Origin: Epiperipatus broadwayi
Taxonomy: Eukaryota; Onychophora; Udeonychophora; Euonychophora; Peripatidae
Reading direction: 5' to 3'
DNA length: 64,000 nt
Assembly (NCBI GenBank): GCA_028023455.1
Contig: JAQFVV010006503.1
Span: 1 to 64,000, forward strand
Made by a program: the position numbers and the translations under genes. Within the stretch, counting starts at the first letter, position 1. Every line of letters starts with the position of its first letter. Under the pieces are notes generated by a model that saw nothing but the letters and a program-made list of their open reading frames with translations, ran no database searches and was not told the origin of the DNA. Positions 25,672-37,934 of this stretch are shown in pieces.

Positions 25672-25770
25672 TAAATAAGTTAAATGAAATTAAATGAATC
25701 AAGAATACTTTCGATGTGATAAAAGTATACTCGATTTAATTAATTTCATTTGACATATTTAATCTCTGTT
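25672..25770. repeat. hairpin
   Basis: AGATTAAATAAGTTAAATGA...ATACTTT is inverted as AAAGTATAC...TCATTTGACATATTTAATCT, with arms of about 45 bp around 'cgatgtgat'. It follows directly on the RTE 3' tail. Confidence 0.75.
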
Positions 25771-25790
25771 TTGGTCTTTTTATATTGTTA

Positions 25791-25796
<6 letters not shown>

Positions 25797-25827
<31 letters not shown>

Positions 25828-25841
25828 CTATTGGTATATGA

Positions 25842-25879
<38 letters not shown>

Positions 25880-25902
25880 TCATATACCAATAGTATTGAC
25901 AA
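25797..25902. repeat. (TA)n and 76-bp perfect palindrome
   Basis: A (TA)n run (25797-25822) is followed by ACTATTGGTATATGAGATGT (25827-25846), a second (TA)n, and its exact inverse ACATCTCATATACCAATAGT ending at 25902. The stem is uninterrupted. Confidence 0.9.
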
Positions 25903-26040
25903 AGATATGCTTATAAATATCAGAATGCCATGACTATTTAGACTTATTCTATTCTTGATTTTTTATCAACATTTAAAATGCTTTTACTTCATATCCTAAG
26001 GGAGAGTGATTTATGCCCTGTGTTTATATAAATATATTAA

Positions 26041-27035
26041 ATAAGCATTTATATTTATAGTGCTACATTTTATAAATTGTAATACATTAAAGATCAGCCA
26101 TTTCAAGCTATTGTGCATGTGCTTTTTACGAGTATTAAAAATAAATGAATACTTTCATTTCCAACACAAGATATAGTATTTATGAAAGAATAAAATGAAT
26201 ACTCAAGATTTTCTCATATATAAGCATTTGGGTTTGAAAGAATAAGTGGATTCATTTTATTCTTTCATAAATACTATATCTTGTGTTGGGAATGAAAGTA
26301 TTCATTTATTATTAACACTCGTAAAAAGTGCATGCACAATAGCTTGAAAAGGCTGATCTGTAATGTATTACAATTTATAAAACATAGCACTATAAAAATA
26401 AATGCTTATTTATATATGTTTAAGTTTCATTTGAGAGTAACATTTAGTAAATTCTAGATAATTTCGTCGACGTCATTCATTCAGACATCGTAAACAGTAA
26501 TTTAAAGTGAGTGGTCTATTCTCATGCTTTCATTTCCAGTACTTAAGATTTGCCCATATATAAGCATTTGGGTTTGAAAGAATATAGTGGATTCATTTTA
26601 TTCTTTCATAAATACTATATCTTGTGTTGGGAATGAAAGTATTCATTTATTATTAACACTCATAAAAAGTGCATGCACAATACAATTTATAAAACGTAGC
26701 ACTATAAAAATAAATGCTTATTTACATATGTTTAAGTTTCATTTGAGAGTAACATTTAGTAAATTCTAGATAATTTCATCGACATCATTCATTCAGACAT
26801 CGTAAACAGTAATTTAAAGTGAGTGGTCTATCCTCACGCTTTCATTTCCAGTACTTAAGATTTGCTCATATATAAGCATTTAGGTTGGAAAGAATAAGTG
26901 GATTCATTTTATTCTTTCATAAATACTATATCTTGTGTTGGGAATGAAAGTATTCATTTATTATTAACACTCGTAAAAAGCACATGCACAGTAGCTTGAA
27001 AAGGCTGATCTTTAATGTATTATAAATATATTAAA
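26041..27035. repeat. family G foldback followed by tandem copies
   Basis: 26041-26200 and 26250-26411 are near-perfect inverted arms of about 160 bp. The right-arm sequence and its flank are then repeated head-to-tail: TTCATTTTATTCTTTCATAA starts at 26251, 26592 and 26903, giving periods of 341 and 311. The shorter period reflects a 30-bp deletion (AGCTTGAAAAGGCTGATC...) in copy 2. Two motifs, TTAAGTTTCATTTGAGAGTA and CATTCATTCAGACATCGTAA, occur in the first two spacers. Confidence 0.9.
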
Positions 27036-27214
27036 TGAAATATTTTTACAGGATTAATTAAAATGTAAACAAAGGGATAAGTGAGGAATTTTTATATAAT
27101 AATTAGAGAAAGATGTCCAGCATTGATATTGATAGGTAACTACCAATTGAAATTGATATTTCTAAACTGAATTACTTGATTTAGTATTAAATAATGGTCT
27201 TTTGTCTGAGTTTA

Positions 27215-27576
27215 CATAAAGACAACTATTAGAATGAAAAAAAATCAGTTGGATGAGTAAAATAACAAATGAAGAAATTTTGAAAAGAGTAAATGAGGAC
27301 AGAAGATTGATTGAGAATATCAGAGAAAGAGAAACTGGATCGGACATATATTGAGAAGAGATTATAGTTTAATGAAAGATGTTTTGGAGGGAATGATGAG
27401 TGGAAATAAAAAGGATAGAAGAGATTGACATTATTGGATGATATAAGAGATGGGAAGTCATGTGGAATTGAAGACATGGGCAAGGAAGAGAATGGAATGG
27501 AAGAATGGATGAATTGATGTTGTGACTACTCTCTGGACCTGTCTATTGGACAGAATACTATTGATTGATTGATTAA
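27215..27576 (+). pseudogene. LINE C-terminal fragment, second family
   Basis: Frames give ISWMSKITNEEILKRVNEDR and RRLIENIRERETGSDIY, the C-terminal block found in several LINE proteins (W-x-[DNS]-K-[IV]-TNEE-[IV]-L-x-R, then a W-I-G-H-I-like block). About 150 bp of 3' UTR end in (GATT)n. The same family is on the minus strand at 31306-31690, including the 3' UTR motif CTCT(C/A)(T/G)(G/A)GACCTGTC. Stops interrupt it. Confidence 0.75.
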
Positions 27577-28655
27577 AATAAGTGGTTAAGTTTGGAGGTA
27601 TCCATTTTAATCAGTATTATCTAACAACATCAAGCTAATTTTCTTGTTTTTACACAAAATTTTTCCATTTTTTACAAATTGAGTTTCTAATTAAAAAGTC
27701 TGTCAAATATAATATCAGTATGCAAAAACAGGCTCTTTCATTATACATTTAAATTGAATCTAAGTCTACTTGTACTAAATATCTGTGCTTTTATAAAAAA
27801 AATGCATGTTAATTTTACAATTCAATTGTTTTATATGTGGCTTGTCAAATTGAAATCATAGAGATGTTATATTATTAAAAAGCTATTTAATTTATAAAAA
27901 AATATGTAATGGATAGTTCCATCTTTCCACAAACACAATTTCTCAGCAGATAAAACAACCTGAAAAACAATTTTTCTAAATGTTTATAAATCAGAATAAA
28001 TGTCACATTGATAGTATAATTACAAAGCTCTCTTTGATTTCACATAACTCCCAATTTTGCAAAGTAAATGACTTCTGTTGATATAGTATTGATTTTAATT
28101 TTAAAAACTGCAAATATTCAATTTTTAGTTCTACGTTTTACTTAAATAATATAGAATTTATTAGATATGAAATGACTAAGTTGTTTAAATAAAAAATAAA
28201 AATGTTTTACCTTGCATTTGATATTATTTCTATCGTTGCATTTATGTTAATTAACTAAAATTTAAATTTCTGGTTATAACTACTATTTATTTGTAGATCT
28301 GCACAATTGTAGATCTAATGAAAACTCAAATTGCTAACAAAATAGATTGATTTCATGTAATAATCTATAATTTTATTCCTGATTACATTATATTTAAAAT
28401 AATAAAAAGTTTATTATACTGTATGTGCATATAGTAGGAAGTTACAATTATTTACAATAGTCAGGGTTTTTTTTTAATTGAGAATTTCACCGAATTGAAG
28501 TAAAAATAATTACATATGATAGTTTTAAATATTGAGATGTTTAATAATTTATTTTAAAAGACATATGATGGTGACCAATTGTCACTGATGATGATCAATG
28601 TGATCAATTTGATACAATCTTTTTTACTAGTTAGTTTAATATGCCTTCAAGCGGA
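27577..28655. other. AT-rich non-coding stretch
   Basis: No gene or recognisable repeat seen. Confidence 0.5.
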
Positions 28656-28659
28656 AAAC

Positions 28660-28661
28660 AA

Positions 28662-28694
<33 letters not shown>

Positions 28695-28695
28695 A
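28660..28695. repeat. (CA)n(TA)n microsatellite
   Basis: About eight CA units run into about nine TA units. Confidence 0.9.
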
Positions 28696-28910
28696 CATAT
28701 TTATAGACAATTTATAATATTGATTTATAATAAATCATGTATTAATAAATACTTACTATTTCTTAAATGTACAAGTTATATTTTCAATACAAGTGATTAC
28801 AGACATTTTTACCTGTTAAGATAATTTTTTATCAGAGTTTTAGATCAAGAAGTTTTACAAATTCATGTATATGTGCTCAGGTATATAAATTACTTTAAAA
28901 AAATAATTCA

Positions 28911-29018
28911 GTCAAGCATTGGTAGTCGAGAGGTCAGCGACAGCTGCTTTACAAGCAGTTATCCCGGGTTAGCGGGTTCGCTTCCCGGCTGATGCTATGA
29001 CACATGAGAAAAAAAAAG
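28911..29018 (+). repeat. tRNA-Gly-derived SINE with target-site duplication
   Basis: GCATTGGTAGTCGAGAGGTC (A box TAGTCGAGAGG), an anticodon arm GCTGC-TTTACAA-GCAGT and GGGTTCGCTTCCC (B box) are followed by GATGCTATGACACATGAG and A9. The flanking 8-bp repeat ATAATTCA (28903-28910 and 29019-29026) is a likely target-site duplication, so the SINE begins GTCAAGCATTGG. It is short, tRNA plus tail only. Confidence 0.88.
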
Positions 29019-29026
29019 ATAATTCA

Positions 29027-29699
29027 TAATATTTGCTCTATTTCAATCCAGAAACCGCCGTTTATTTTTTTAGATTATAAAATTAATCTGAATTTTAAAA
29101 TCACCCTAAGGTTTTAAACTCTAGCCAATTTTCTTATTTAGTTGTATAAGTTTTAACAATAGTCTAGTAAGCATATGTTTTAGTGACCTGATTGTACGTT
29201 AACATTAGGCACATTTTATTCTATGGCTAGATTATTACCTACCAGAAAAAATATCAGACAGTTTTATCTGTTTCCTTTCATTATATGCTTTTATAAACAG
29301 TAATTCATTCTAGGCAATACTACCCAATATTTATTATAAGTTTGAGTAATTAATGGATGCTGAGCCGTATATAAAATTTCCATATTAATTTCTGTTCACT
29401 GATTATGTGCTCGAAAGATCTGGATTGCTCATATAATCTTTTCATCACTTTTAATTCTTTTATTTCATTAAATTGGAAGCCTAAAATTTAAAAACCACAT
29501 TTAAGATTTTAAAATCTAGTAAACTGACTTTGGCTTAATGATGTCATTTTATTACTAATTGTATCAACTTTCAATCTTTGTCTAGGATGCTTTATGCCAA
29601 TAAAATATAACACTATTTTTTTCTGCTTGCATTATATTATACATTAATGAAATATGAATTTTTTCTACAGTACACTCTTTTTTCATACCTGCACTTCTA
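29027..29699. other. AT-rich non-coding stretch
   Basis: No gene or repeat recognised. Confidence 0.5.
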
Positions 29700-29704
29700 T
29701 ATGT

Positions 29705-30368
29705 AATATATAGGGGTTTCAACTCAGACTTTCACACAACCCTCAACCATCCATGCTATCTCTAACCACTGATACACTTGATCACACACATGTCGAAAAG
29801 ATAAACAATCACCAATATAAGTAAATTCGTGCTAAACCAACATTCATCAATTGGTCCAGATTATCATCTCCACACATATATATAATAAAAGCTCAGCTTA
29901 TATACAGATAGCCAATCTTCATACTTTAATGGACAGGCTTCAAAACACTCCACACCACAACTTTTCAACCATCCATTTCATTGAAAATCTGATGATGGAA
30001 CCCTCAAACCCCACCTGTACATGAGGGGTCAGAGTGACTTGTGGTCAACATTGGTTGGATGAGAAGGTTGGCACTAAGGTAGGCTTCGAGTGTTCCGTCA
30101 TCAGATTTTCAATGAAATGGACTGGGTAGAGTGGTTTGAAGCCTGTCCATTAAAGTATGAAGAGTGGCTATTTTAACATAAGCTGAGCTTTGATTGTATA
30201 TATGTGTGGAAATGATAATCTGGACCAACAAATGATGCTGGTGTAGCGCAAAATACGAATATTAGTGGTTGTTTATCTTTTCGACCGTGTGTGATCAAGT
30301 GTATCAGCGGTATGAGATAACATGGATGGTTGAGAGTTGTGTAAATGTCTGAGTATCCCGTATATATT
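29705..30368. repeat. 660-bp foldback, family H
   Basis: Arms 29707-30001 and 30094-30366 are inverted copies containing ATTGGTCCAGATTATCATCT, TTTAATGGACAGGCTTCAAA and TTGAAAATCTGATGATGGAA. The central ~90 bp are unpaired. The same family forms the structure at 39815-40675. The arm ends carry a tRNA-like B-box relative (GTCTGAGTTGAAACCCC on one strand), so a SINE-derived origin is possible. Confidence 0.85.
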
Positions 30369-31305
30369 ATTCATTAATGTATAAAGTATGTTAGTAATAA
30401 AAATTTCGGCTTTACTAAAAAGTTTTATTTTTGATGATTTCGTGGGTGACATAGTCACATAGTCTTTAGGGATTTGAAGAAACTACGCTATTTCTTCAAT
30501 CATTTGCAAATATATTTAATATTTGTGTATATATACAGACGTATACACACAAATCACAAAAACATAATTTACCTGGAAATGTATTTCTATTCATAATATT
30601 GATTGTATAATTTAGTGAGAAATTATATATGTGTAAACAAGATCATTAATTGTGGGAGTATTATTAGCAATTAAGATTTCAAGTAAAAGCCACTGTCTAG
30701 ACATATTCCATCTGCTTGTCTCTTGATATAACTGTGTGACATTTATAGTAGCTCGTCTAATTAATGATGCATTTTAGTAAGAAAATAAGTAATTTTTTTT
30801 TAACAAACTCAAATAAATTGATAATACATTTTCCAATATTTATTACTTTTATATTAAAAGTAGCTAAAACTTTTATAAACGATTATTTATTATTTGAAAC
30901 ACTATAATGATAATAGACAAATATAATTTTATCTTGTAATACAAAACACAAGATTACAGATGTTTTATAATATAGTATTTATATTTTATACCGGTTGAAA
31001 ATGCGCTGTCCGCCATTTTGGCATCTAAAGGGTAAATGAATTATTTGAATCATAATTAAAAAGCCAATAAAAATTTAAAACTATATCAGAATGGCAATCT
31101 GTAAATGGGGATCAGGATTATAAAAACAAGAGAATGGTTAGACGTTTTATTGCAATACAAAAAATCGAGTAAAAGGCTATTCCTTTCTATGTCTTCAAAA
31201 ATAAATTTTAAAAATAATTGAAAATAATAAGACAATGGTGTATGACTAAGTTTCTATTACATGCACTCTGATAGTTTAATATAGCATTGTAATTTTTGGT
31301 GTAAT
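30369..31305. other. non-coding stretch
   Basis: Nothing recognised apart from a small (TA)/(CA) hairpin at about 30520-30550. Confidence 0.5.
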
Positions 31306-31690
31306 CATTATCAATAGTATTCTGTCTTATGGACAGGTCTATAGAGTAATCACACCACCAATTCATCCATTTTTCCAATCCATTCTCTTCATTGCCCAGT
31401 TCTTCAGTTCTAGCTAATTTTTCTCATCTCTTATTTCATCCAACCATGACAATATTTTTTGTCCTTCATTCTTGTTTCCACTCATCATTCTCTCCAAAAC
31501 ATTTTTCATTAAACTATACTTTCTTCTCAATATATATCCAATCCAGTTTCTTTTTCCATTTGTAATTCCTGCAATTAATCTTCTTTTGACATCTGCTCTT
31601 TTCAAAACTTCTTCATTTGTTATTTTATTCATCCAATTGACTGTTTTCATTCTTGTTTATGATCACATCTCATAGCTTCCAATCTGTTTT
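31306..31690 (-). pseudogene. LINE C-terminal fragment, second family
   Basis: The minus-strand frame at 31650-31414 is open for 78 codons: VNWMNKITNEEVLKRADVKR, then RNWIGYILRRK and VLERMMSGNKNEGQ. Upstream, in another frame, RLEAMRCDH resembles the RLEAFEMW block that precedes this region in LINE proteins. The 3' UTR shares the GACCTGTC and ACAGAATACTATTGAT motifs with the copy at 27.2 kb. It is 5' truncated. Confidence 0.8.
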
Positions 31691-31795
31691 TAATATTGTT
31701 GGTGTAATAAAATATTAATAATACTGTAAAATGATAAAAAATTAAGTCAGATGTTACATGACTTAATTTAATAAAGCTTGTATTTATAAATGTTA

Positions 31796-31887
31796 TATAT
31801 AGAGCTCACAAAATAAGCTCTTAACAAGCTGGGGTTGAGGGTATTCTCAAAGCTTGATAAGAGCTTATTTTGCAAGATCTCTATATA
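31796..31887. repeat. hairpin
   Basis: TATATAGAGCTCACAAAATAAGCTCTTAACAAGCT pairs with its inverse at 31850-31887 with few mismatches. It shares its core with the hairpin at 19.9 kb. Confidence 0.8.
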
Positions 31888-32851
31888 ATAATACTGTAAT
31901 TTAAAATACTAAATTTTATCTGCAATGAATACATCTATTGCTGTAGATGAAGTAACAATGTTAGTTGTTGTAAACAATTATTTAACTTAAGGGTTGAAAA
32001 TTCTTATAAATGTCCATCAGACCAAATGTTTTGATTGCATATGCAAATTATGTAGTACTATAGCTGAGATAAAAATGATGTTGTGGTAATCGTAAGTGAA
32101 TTCTGCAGTATAAGGTGAAAAAGTTATAAAATACCTGAAAAGTTTAGAGCTACTTATGGAGTCACTGGTCTACACTCACTAATAATAAAAGAAACAGGTA
32201 ATGTGTTTTTTAGAGATAAATAAAGAATCCATTCTATTTTTAACATTATTTTGTTTATATTAAAAGAAGTTACCTACAATATCAGCAATGTTTAAATGTA
32301 TTTCTCCAGCTAGAATTAATAGTGACTTATAAACTTTCTATTCTAGCATAAAAATTAATATAGAAACTAATTACAGAGCTCCAACTTAATTTAAAATATG
32401 ATTTTACTTTGATAACTTTAATTTATTTTTTCTATCCTTATTATTGAATTTATACTAAATAAATTATGTAGCTAATAAAACCAATTATTTTAAAACTTTC
32501 AAAAAATTAAATAATCTCACCATTACAACCATCATCTTTAGTAGATGCTCATAAATGAATATGGCCCATTTACCTCTAAAAAATAAAAGAGAGAAGGTAG
32601 AAAAAAGAAATGTTTGGTGATGTCTAAAGAAACTAATCAATAAAATACAAACATACATACATGTCATATGATATTTTAAAAATCTATTTATTTGACATCT
32701 TGAAATGCTATCTTTTAATGTCTGCAACATTATTTTTTTCAAAAGTCCTTAATATATTTCCAAATTGTAATCCAACATTATATTCTATTTTTAGACATAT
32801 CCTTTTAATGAAAACAATTAATGGAGAATATTTTTGAGAAAATCTTTATAG
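31888..32851. other. AT-rich non-coding stretch
   Basis: No gene or family resemblance seen. Confidence 0.5.
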
Positions 32852-32925
32852 CAGTGGTGTGCAACCTATAGGTCATGACCTTCTGGAGTATTGCATAAAA
32901 ATTGTTGGGGTCACAAAATTTTTAA
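32852..32925 (+). mobile_element. hAT-like element end, partial
   Basis: CAGTGGTGTGCAACCTATAG followed by GTCATGACC and GGGGTCACAAAAT resembles the terminal inverted repeat and subterminal part of hAT transposons (CAGnGGTnnGCAACC-type). The opposite end was not found, so it is truncated or too diverged. Confidence 0.45.
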
Positions 32926-33639
32926 GAAATTCTCTTAAGTTTTAGATAAGTTTTATTTTGAAAGAGTTTAATTTAAAAAAATAGATAAAAATCACATGAA
33001 TATAAATTGTTTTTGTATGAATCATATATATATATATATATATTTGTAAGTATAAGATTTGTTACAAAAATTGCCTTTCAATTCATATGTGCTTAATACT
33101 AAAATAGAAAATATAAATTTCTGTATTAACTCATTGATTGCTGATTATTTTATTGGCCGAGTGAGGTAAAAGTCCAAACTTTTAATTGGTCAATTTACAA
33201 ATTGAAGTGTGAAAACACAAATTCAATCATCAAAATATATTCATCTTTTAATATTATATTCACTTTAGTTTTGTTTGTAAAAAGTAAATTAATAATTTGT
33301 CAGATTATGAAAGTAAATGAAAGTTTTTTCAAAAATAAATTTCACTTTATAGTTATAAAAATATTTACGAGTGTTAAAATGTAAACAAACTTTAGTAAAC
33401 CAACGAAAATGTTTTGGTGATGACATGATTTGTTTGACAGTTTTACGTTCCAAAAAAAGCAAATAATTGTTGTTAATTTTTGTTAAAATCTTAACTATTT
33501 TTTTAAAATAATTTTATTTTTAGCATATTTTATCAAAATAATTTATAATTTGTCAAAAAATATATCTAAAATGATCTAAAACATTCGTTTATCATTTTCG
33601 AAAATTAAACAAAAACAAATTGTAACTTTTCACTGATTT
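32926..33639. other. AT-rich non-coding stretch
   Basis: A short (TA)n at about 33026. No gene seen. Confidence 0.5.
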
Positions 33640-33664
33640 ATAGCCAGTTCTTTGTTGCCGAAAT

Positions 33665-33910
33665 GTCACAGCCAATAAGATTCAAGATGACCACATCTTC
33701 TTCTTTAGTTAAAGTTATAAATACTGTTTTATTGATTTTTTACTTGTAAAATAATTCAAGAGAGGGCAGCATCTTATGGAACTTTTTCTAAATTTTTAAA
33801 TGACCGTAAAAACGTAACCGTACCATTAAAAGTGACGGGATTTGGACAGTCAGAAGCCGATGCCAAATTGTCACATTTTTAACCATGAGTAGTAAAAAGG
33901 AGGTTAATTA
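33665..33910 (+). promoter_or_regulatory. candidate CCAAT/TATA promoter with start codon
   Basis: A CCAAT box (GCCAATAAG, 33672-33676) lies 40 bp before TATAAATA (33716-33723), a spacing typical of pol II core promoters. A leader of about 135 nt follows, then AACCATGAG (ATG at 33885, good context), which opens only MSSKKEVN before a stop. A weak splice donor AG|GTTAAT at 33903 would be needed to continue. The leader holds GC-richer segments (ACCGTAAAAACGTAACCGTACC). No downstream exon was recognised, so this is a lead only. Confidence 0.3.
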
Positions 33911-34606
33911 AAACTGCTATCATTTTATTATAAATATCAATGTATACTTTTACTTATAATTTAGACATTATAAAAGCAAATAATGGATCATGTCAAATTT
34001 TTGTCTAATGATGGAATCACAAGTGTAAAATGTTCAGGTTCAACAGCTCTATAATATAAATAAGGATCTGCTTCTTCTATGCAAATTATTCTCAAATTCA
34101 CCATGAAATATTATGCTCTACAACCGTTTCTTATACATAATCCATTGAAGATGTTTTTTTTTTTGCACTTGTAGATTTAATACTGTTCAATCGATCAACT
34201 GTCATAATCATTCAATCTTTCCATCTTATTTTAAGTCAAAACACAATCAACAGTACTTTTTCCTGTTATTGTAGATATGTATTTCATAGATGTAATTATA
34301 AAGATCTCAATAAAGCAAATCTTGATGTAAGTTTTATAGCATTCAATAAAAAATATTAAAAATTAATGATAATTAATTTTTAAGTTCTTTTTAACTCAGT
34401 TTTTAAATGAATATCGTTTTGTAAATATATATATATATTGTGCCCTTTTGTATGGGTATATATAAGTTATGAATGAAAGTTGATTTTAATTTTGAAGTAC
34501 ACCCGGGTCTTGTTTATGTGGATTTATTTAATGCGATTTTGAAGTTATGTGATTCATGTTTCTTCTTAATATCTTTGTATGCAGTTTTCTTTTATATGGT
34601 AAAAAA
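33911..34606. other. non-coding stretch
   Basis: No gene seen. Confidence 0.5.
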
Positions 34607-34725
34607 TATTAGATCAGAAGTCAAGCTCTGATAATGTGCTATTACTTTAAATATTATAAATTTTGCACACTCACGTCATATTTAAAGTAATAGCACATTA
34701 TTGGAGTTTGACTTCCATCTAATAA
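34607..34725. repeat. hairpin with 48-bp arms
   Basis: TATTAGATCAGAAGTCAAGC...CTTTAAATAT (34607-34654) is inverted at 34678-34725 with few mismatches. The 23-nt loop contains TTGCACACTCACGTC. Probably MITE-like. Confidence 0.85.
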
Positions 34726-35003
34726 TTTCAATATTTTCAGCACTTTATAATAGTACTGTAATAGATTTTATGCAATAAAGAAGTTCATAATTCACTTAAA
34801 ATCAGGATTTCCCCATTTTATATACACACATTAAATTTTACAAGACTATAATGCAAATCTTGTTCAAACATTATAGATGAAAAATACTATGTATGTTGTT
34901 GTTTTTGCATTTTAAATCATATTCTATTTTTGCTTTTTATAAAAAAAGTATGTAATCAATTAATCATTTAGTGTTCGCAAGTTTATTTTTAAAAAGTGAG
35001 TAA

Positions 35004-35207
35004 CAGCGGTGGGCACAATTAAATTTGACAATTAAAATCTGATTTTTAATTGTAATTAACAATTTAAAAATTACATAACATGATCTGAAATTAATGTGAT
35101 GTGAAACGATAAAATTTGATTTTTAAACGAAATTGAAAATTAAAAAATTAAAGACAAAAATAAGAATTTAATTTTTGTTAGTTTTAATTAAATTTTGCCC
35201 AACATTG
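35004..35207. mobile_element. hAT-like MITE, 204 bp
   Basis: The left end CAGCGGTGGGC and the inverse of the right end CAATGTTGGGC match at 8 of 11 positions, and the subterminal AATTAAAT runs also pair. Flanks GTGAGTAA and GTGGGTTG match at 5 of 8 positions, compatible with a decayed 8-bp target-site duplication. No coding sequence. Confidence 0.55.
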
Positions 35208-36125
35208 GTGGGTTGATGTCTTTTTATTATCGAAAGTCTAAGTTCTTTATTTTTATTTTAAACTTTTAGTTTACTCTAACAGAGAGAAAAAAAAACACTC
35301 AAGAAAATGAATTTCTTTGGAAACAAAAATTTCAATTTTAGATCCCTTAGCAAAATGGGAAGGATCAACAGCAATTGGAAAATCTTTTAGTTGTATTATT
35401 TCCTCTTGACTTCATTTAAGGAGAAGCTACATACCTCACATCACATCACATCATGACAAATCTGATGTCTCAAATAGTGATAATGATTAAAATACCATAC
35501 ATGTATGAAAAAAATTTAAATTACGCATAAAAATATATTGTTTTGAATAAAATTAAATACTGTGGTTAATAAAAAAAGTTTGTCTTGAATCATTTTTTTT
35601 CAAATTTGAAATTTTTTATTAGTCATATTTTATTTTCTTATTTTTTTTAATGCCACGTTGTTGCTTTGCTTTTATGCAATTTTTGGAAAATTACAGTACA
35701 TATCCCCCATTTTTCAAGGTAAGTTAAGTCTATTTTTGTGTGATTTCTTTTGTGTGCATTTTCTGAGGAACCTATCTACTGCATAAAATGAGACCCAGGT
35801 GTATTTTATTTTTACTCATACTATATGTATATATGTTGATTGAGGAATAAGTGATAATGGTTGAACTTAGTATAAATCATTGGTACAACAAATTTGTTTT
35901 AGTTTCAAATGCATACATAATTGTTTCTACTATATCTTCTTTATTTATTTTAAATGATAGTAATAGTTTACATATTTATCAACATTTGCAGAAAGCTCAT
36001 TGGTAGAAAGTCATTGAAGGTGCACATATCAAACTTACTTTTAAAATAAATCCACTTGTGAATTATGGTTTATTGTTCAGAAATTTCTAAAAGATTTCAG
36101 CCACAAAAGTGACAGAACTCAGCCA
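35208..36125. other. AT-rich non-coding stretch
   Basis: No gene. A short CATCA-type run (CACATCACATCACATCATG) lies at about 35437. Confidence 0.5.
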
Positions 36126-36192
36126 TAATTTATGGACCTTTAGCTCAAAGGTCTGACACACTATCACGAGGTCAAACCGCACAGGGAGCCAT
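36126..36192 (+). repeat. tRNA-derived remnant, Thr-like
   Basis: GGACCTTTAGCTCAAAGGTC (A-box-like TAGCTCAAAGG), then ACGAGGTCAAACCGC (B-box-like) and the end CACAGGGAGCC. The last part resembles the T-arm/acceptor end of animal tRNA-Thr. The anticodon arm is largely missing and the acceptor strands do not pair fully, so it is a pseudogene or the head of a SINE. Confidence 0.4.
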
Positions 36193-37747
36193 GTGAATTT
36201 ATAAATAAATGTTCGCTCTCATCATGCGATATACCTTACAACAAGTAGCAATAAATATTTTACAAACATAAATTTGAAAGTAGTTTTGTTTATTGTTTAG
36301 TACTGAAAACGAATATATTCAATCACGGGTTTTTTTCTAATTGGGGTAAAAATATTTATTGTTTTGAAATAAATATTTGTAACACACTCTTATTATTATT
36401 ATTTTTTATATTACAACATTCTAAAGTAACAATATTTTTTCGACATATTTTTCTGAGGATTTCTAAAATATTTGTAAATTAAAAAATCTAAATAAGGAGC
36501 TAAAAATTGAATACAGAATTAAAAAAAAGAAAACGTATTCAAAATTAAAAAAATATGAACTAGGAAGGAATTTTACTTTAATTATCTCAGTGTAATTCAA
36601 GGGGAATATAAATATTTAAATTTTTACATATACTATTATATTTTATTGTTGTATAATTTTTTTTACATTGTTTTATGTTAATTCATTTATTAATTCTATT
36701 TAATTATTGAAAATTTGTAAATATGATTTTATTAAAATTAATGTTTTAAAATTTAAATTAAATATCTAGAGTTGCATTTCTTTTGAGGGGACCATCATCG
36801 CCACACCATTACTAGAGAGTATAAATTGTAATATACACATTGACCAAAACATATGATTTAAAATTTGGAGAAAAAACCAATTCAGTACAAGATATTGTAT
36901 AACCATTATCTTGGGAAATATTTCTTAAATAGGATCATAAATTATTGCAAACTGCCTTGATTACATCAGTCATTGATAAAATATAATGCAAATTTAGTAA
37001 AGTATGTTTATCTTTAGGAAATTAGATTAGGAATTAGTTTTCATTTTACAGCTCTAAATTATGATTACAACTTAAATAACCATAGTGATGTATTATTCAA
37101 TCATAGAGAACATTAATATAAAATAGTAATATAATTTTAATTATAGATTAATGTTATAAGTTTTTTCTGAAATGATACACTACCTATAGAATTAAGTAAA
37201 ATCCCTCTTGATATTTTATAGGTAGTATAAGTAGCTAACGGAAATCAATAATAATCCTGAGATCTCCTTAATATAATATTATTATTATGGTTATTCTTAA
37301 TGATAATTCTATGAAAAATAATAATAATAAAAGATACATACAATCAAATGATAATATAACTTACTAATTAGGTTAATTTAAATTTAATGATTATAGATAC
37401 TTTATTATATTCATTTAAGTATTATTAATAGCCATGGAAATATTTAGATACTTAATAAGAAGGAGTGTCTTGGTATTTTTATGCCATTGAATAAATACTT
37501 CAGTATTTATTTAATGTTAAAGGGGTATGTAATCTTGTTAATAAGATTAATGGGTCTCATAATTGCGAATACCAATTAAATATGATTTAGAAATAATAAG
37601 AGTATTAAATTGTACCTAGATAAAGTCATAGTATAGCCCAATTTAGGAACTTATCATATTTTCTAGGGATCATCCTCCTATTAGAAGGGCATAATAAATA
37701 TATATATATATAAAATAAATAAAATATCCATTAATTAAAAACAATAT
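36193..37747. other. AT-rich non-coding stretch
   Basis: No gene or repeat recognised beyond poly-A/T and AAT-rich runs. Confidence 0.5.
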
Positions 37748-37934
37748 TGTAATTATAATTGAAATAATATTTTTAATGCTTTATAAACAATTACAAACAA
37801 TCTTTAAATCCACAGAAATACTTTCGGTTACTTTCTAACCTGCCTCAACTGCCATTAAATTCAAAAACTAAAAGTGGAAGCAAACGTCATCAATTCAAAT
37901 TCCACGAATCTTGTATTTTAATGTTAGAAGCTTG

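Noticed and set aside
26041-27035. CRISPR-like repeat array
   Set aside because: The repeats are about 300 bp long, partly palindromic, with no short unique spacers, and the genome is animal-like.
36126-36192. Functional tRNA-Thr gene
   Set aside because: The anticodon arm is missing and the 5' acceptor strand does not match GGGAGCC. At best a pseudogene or SINE head.
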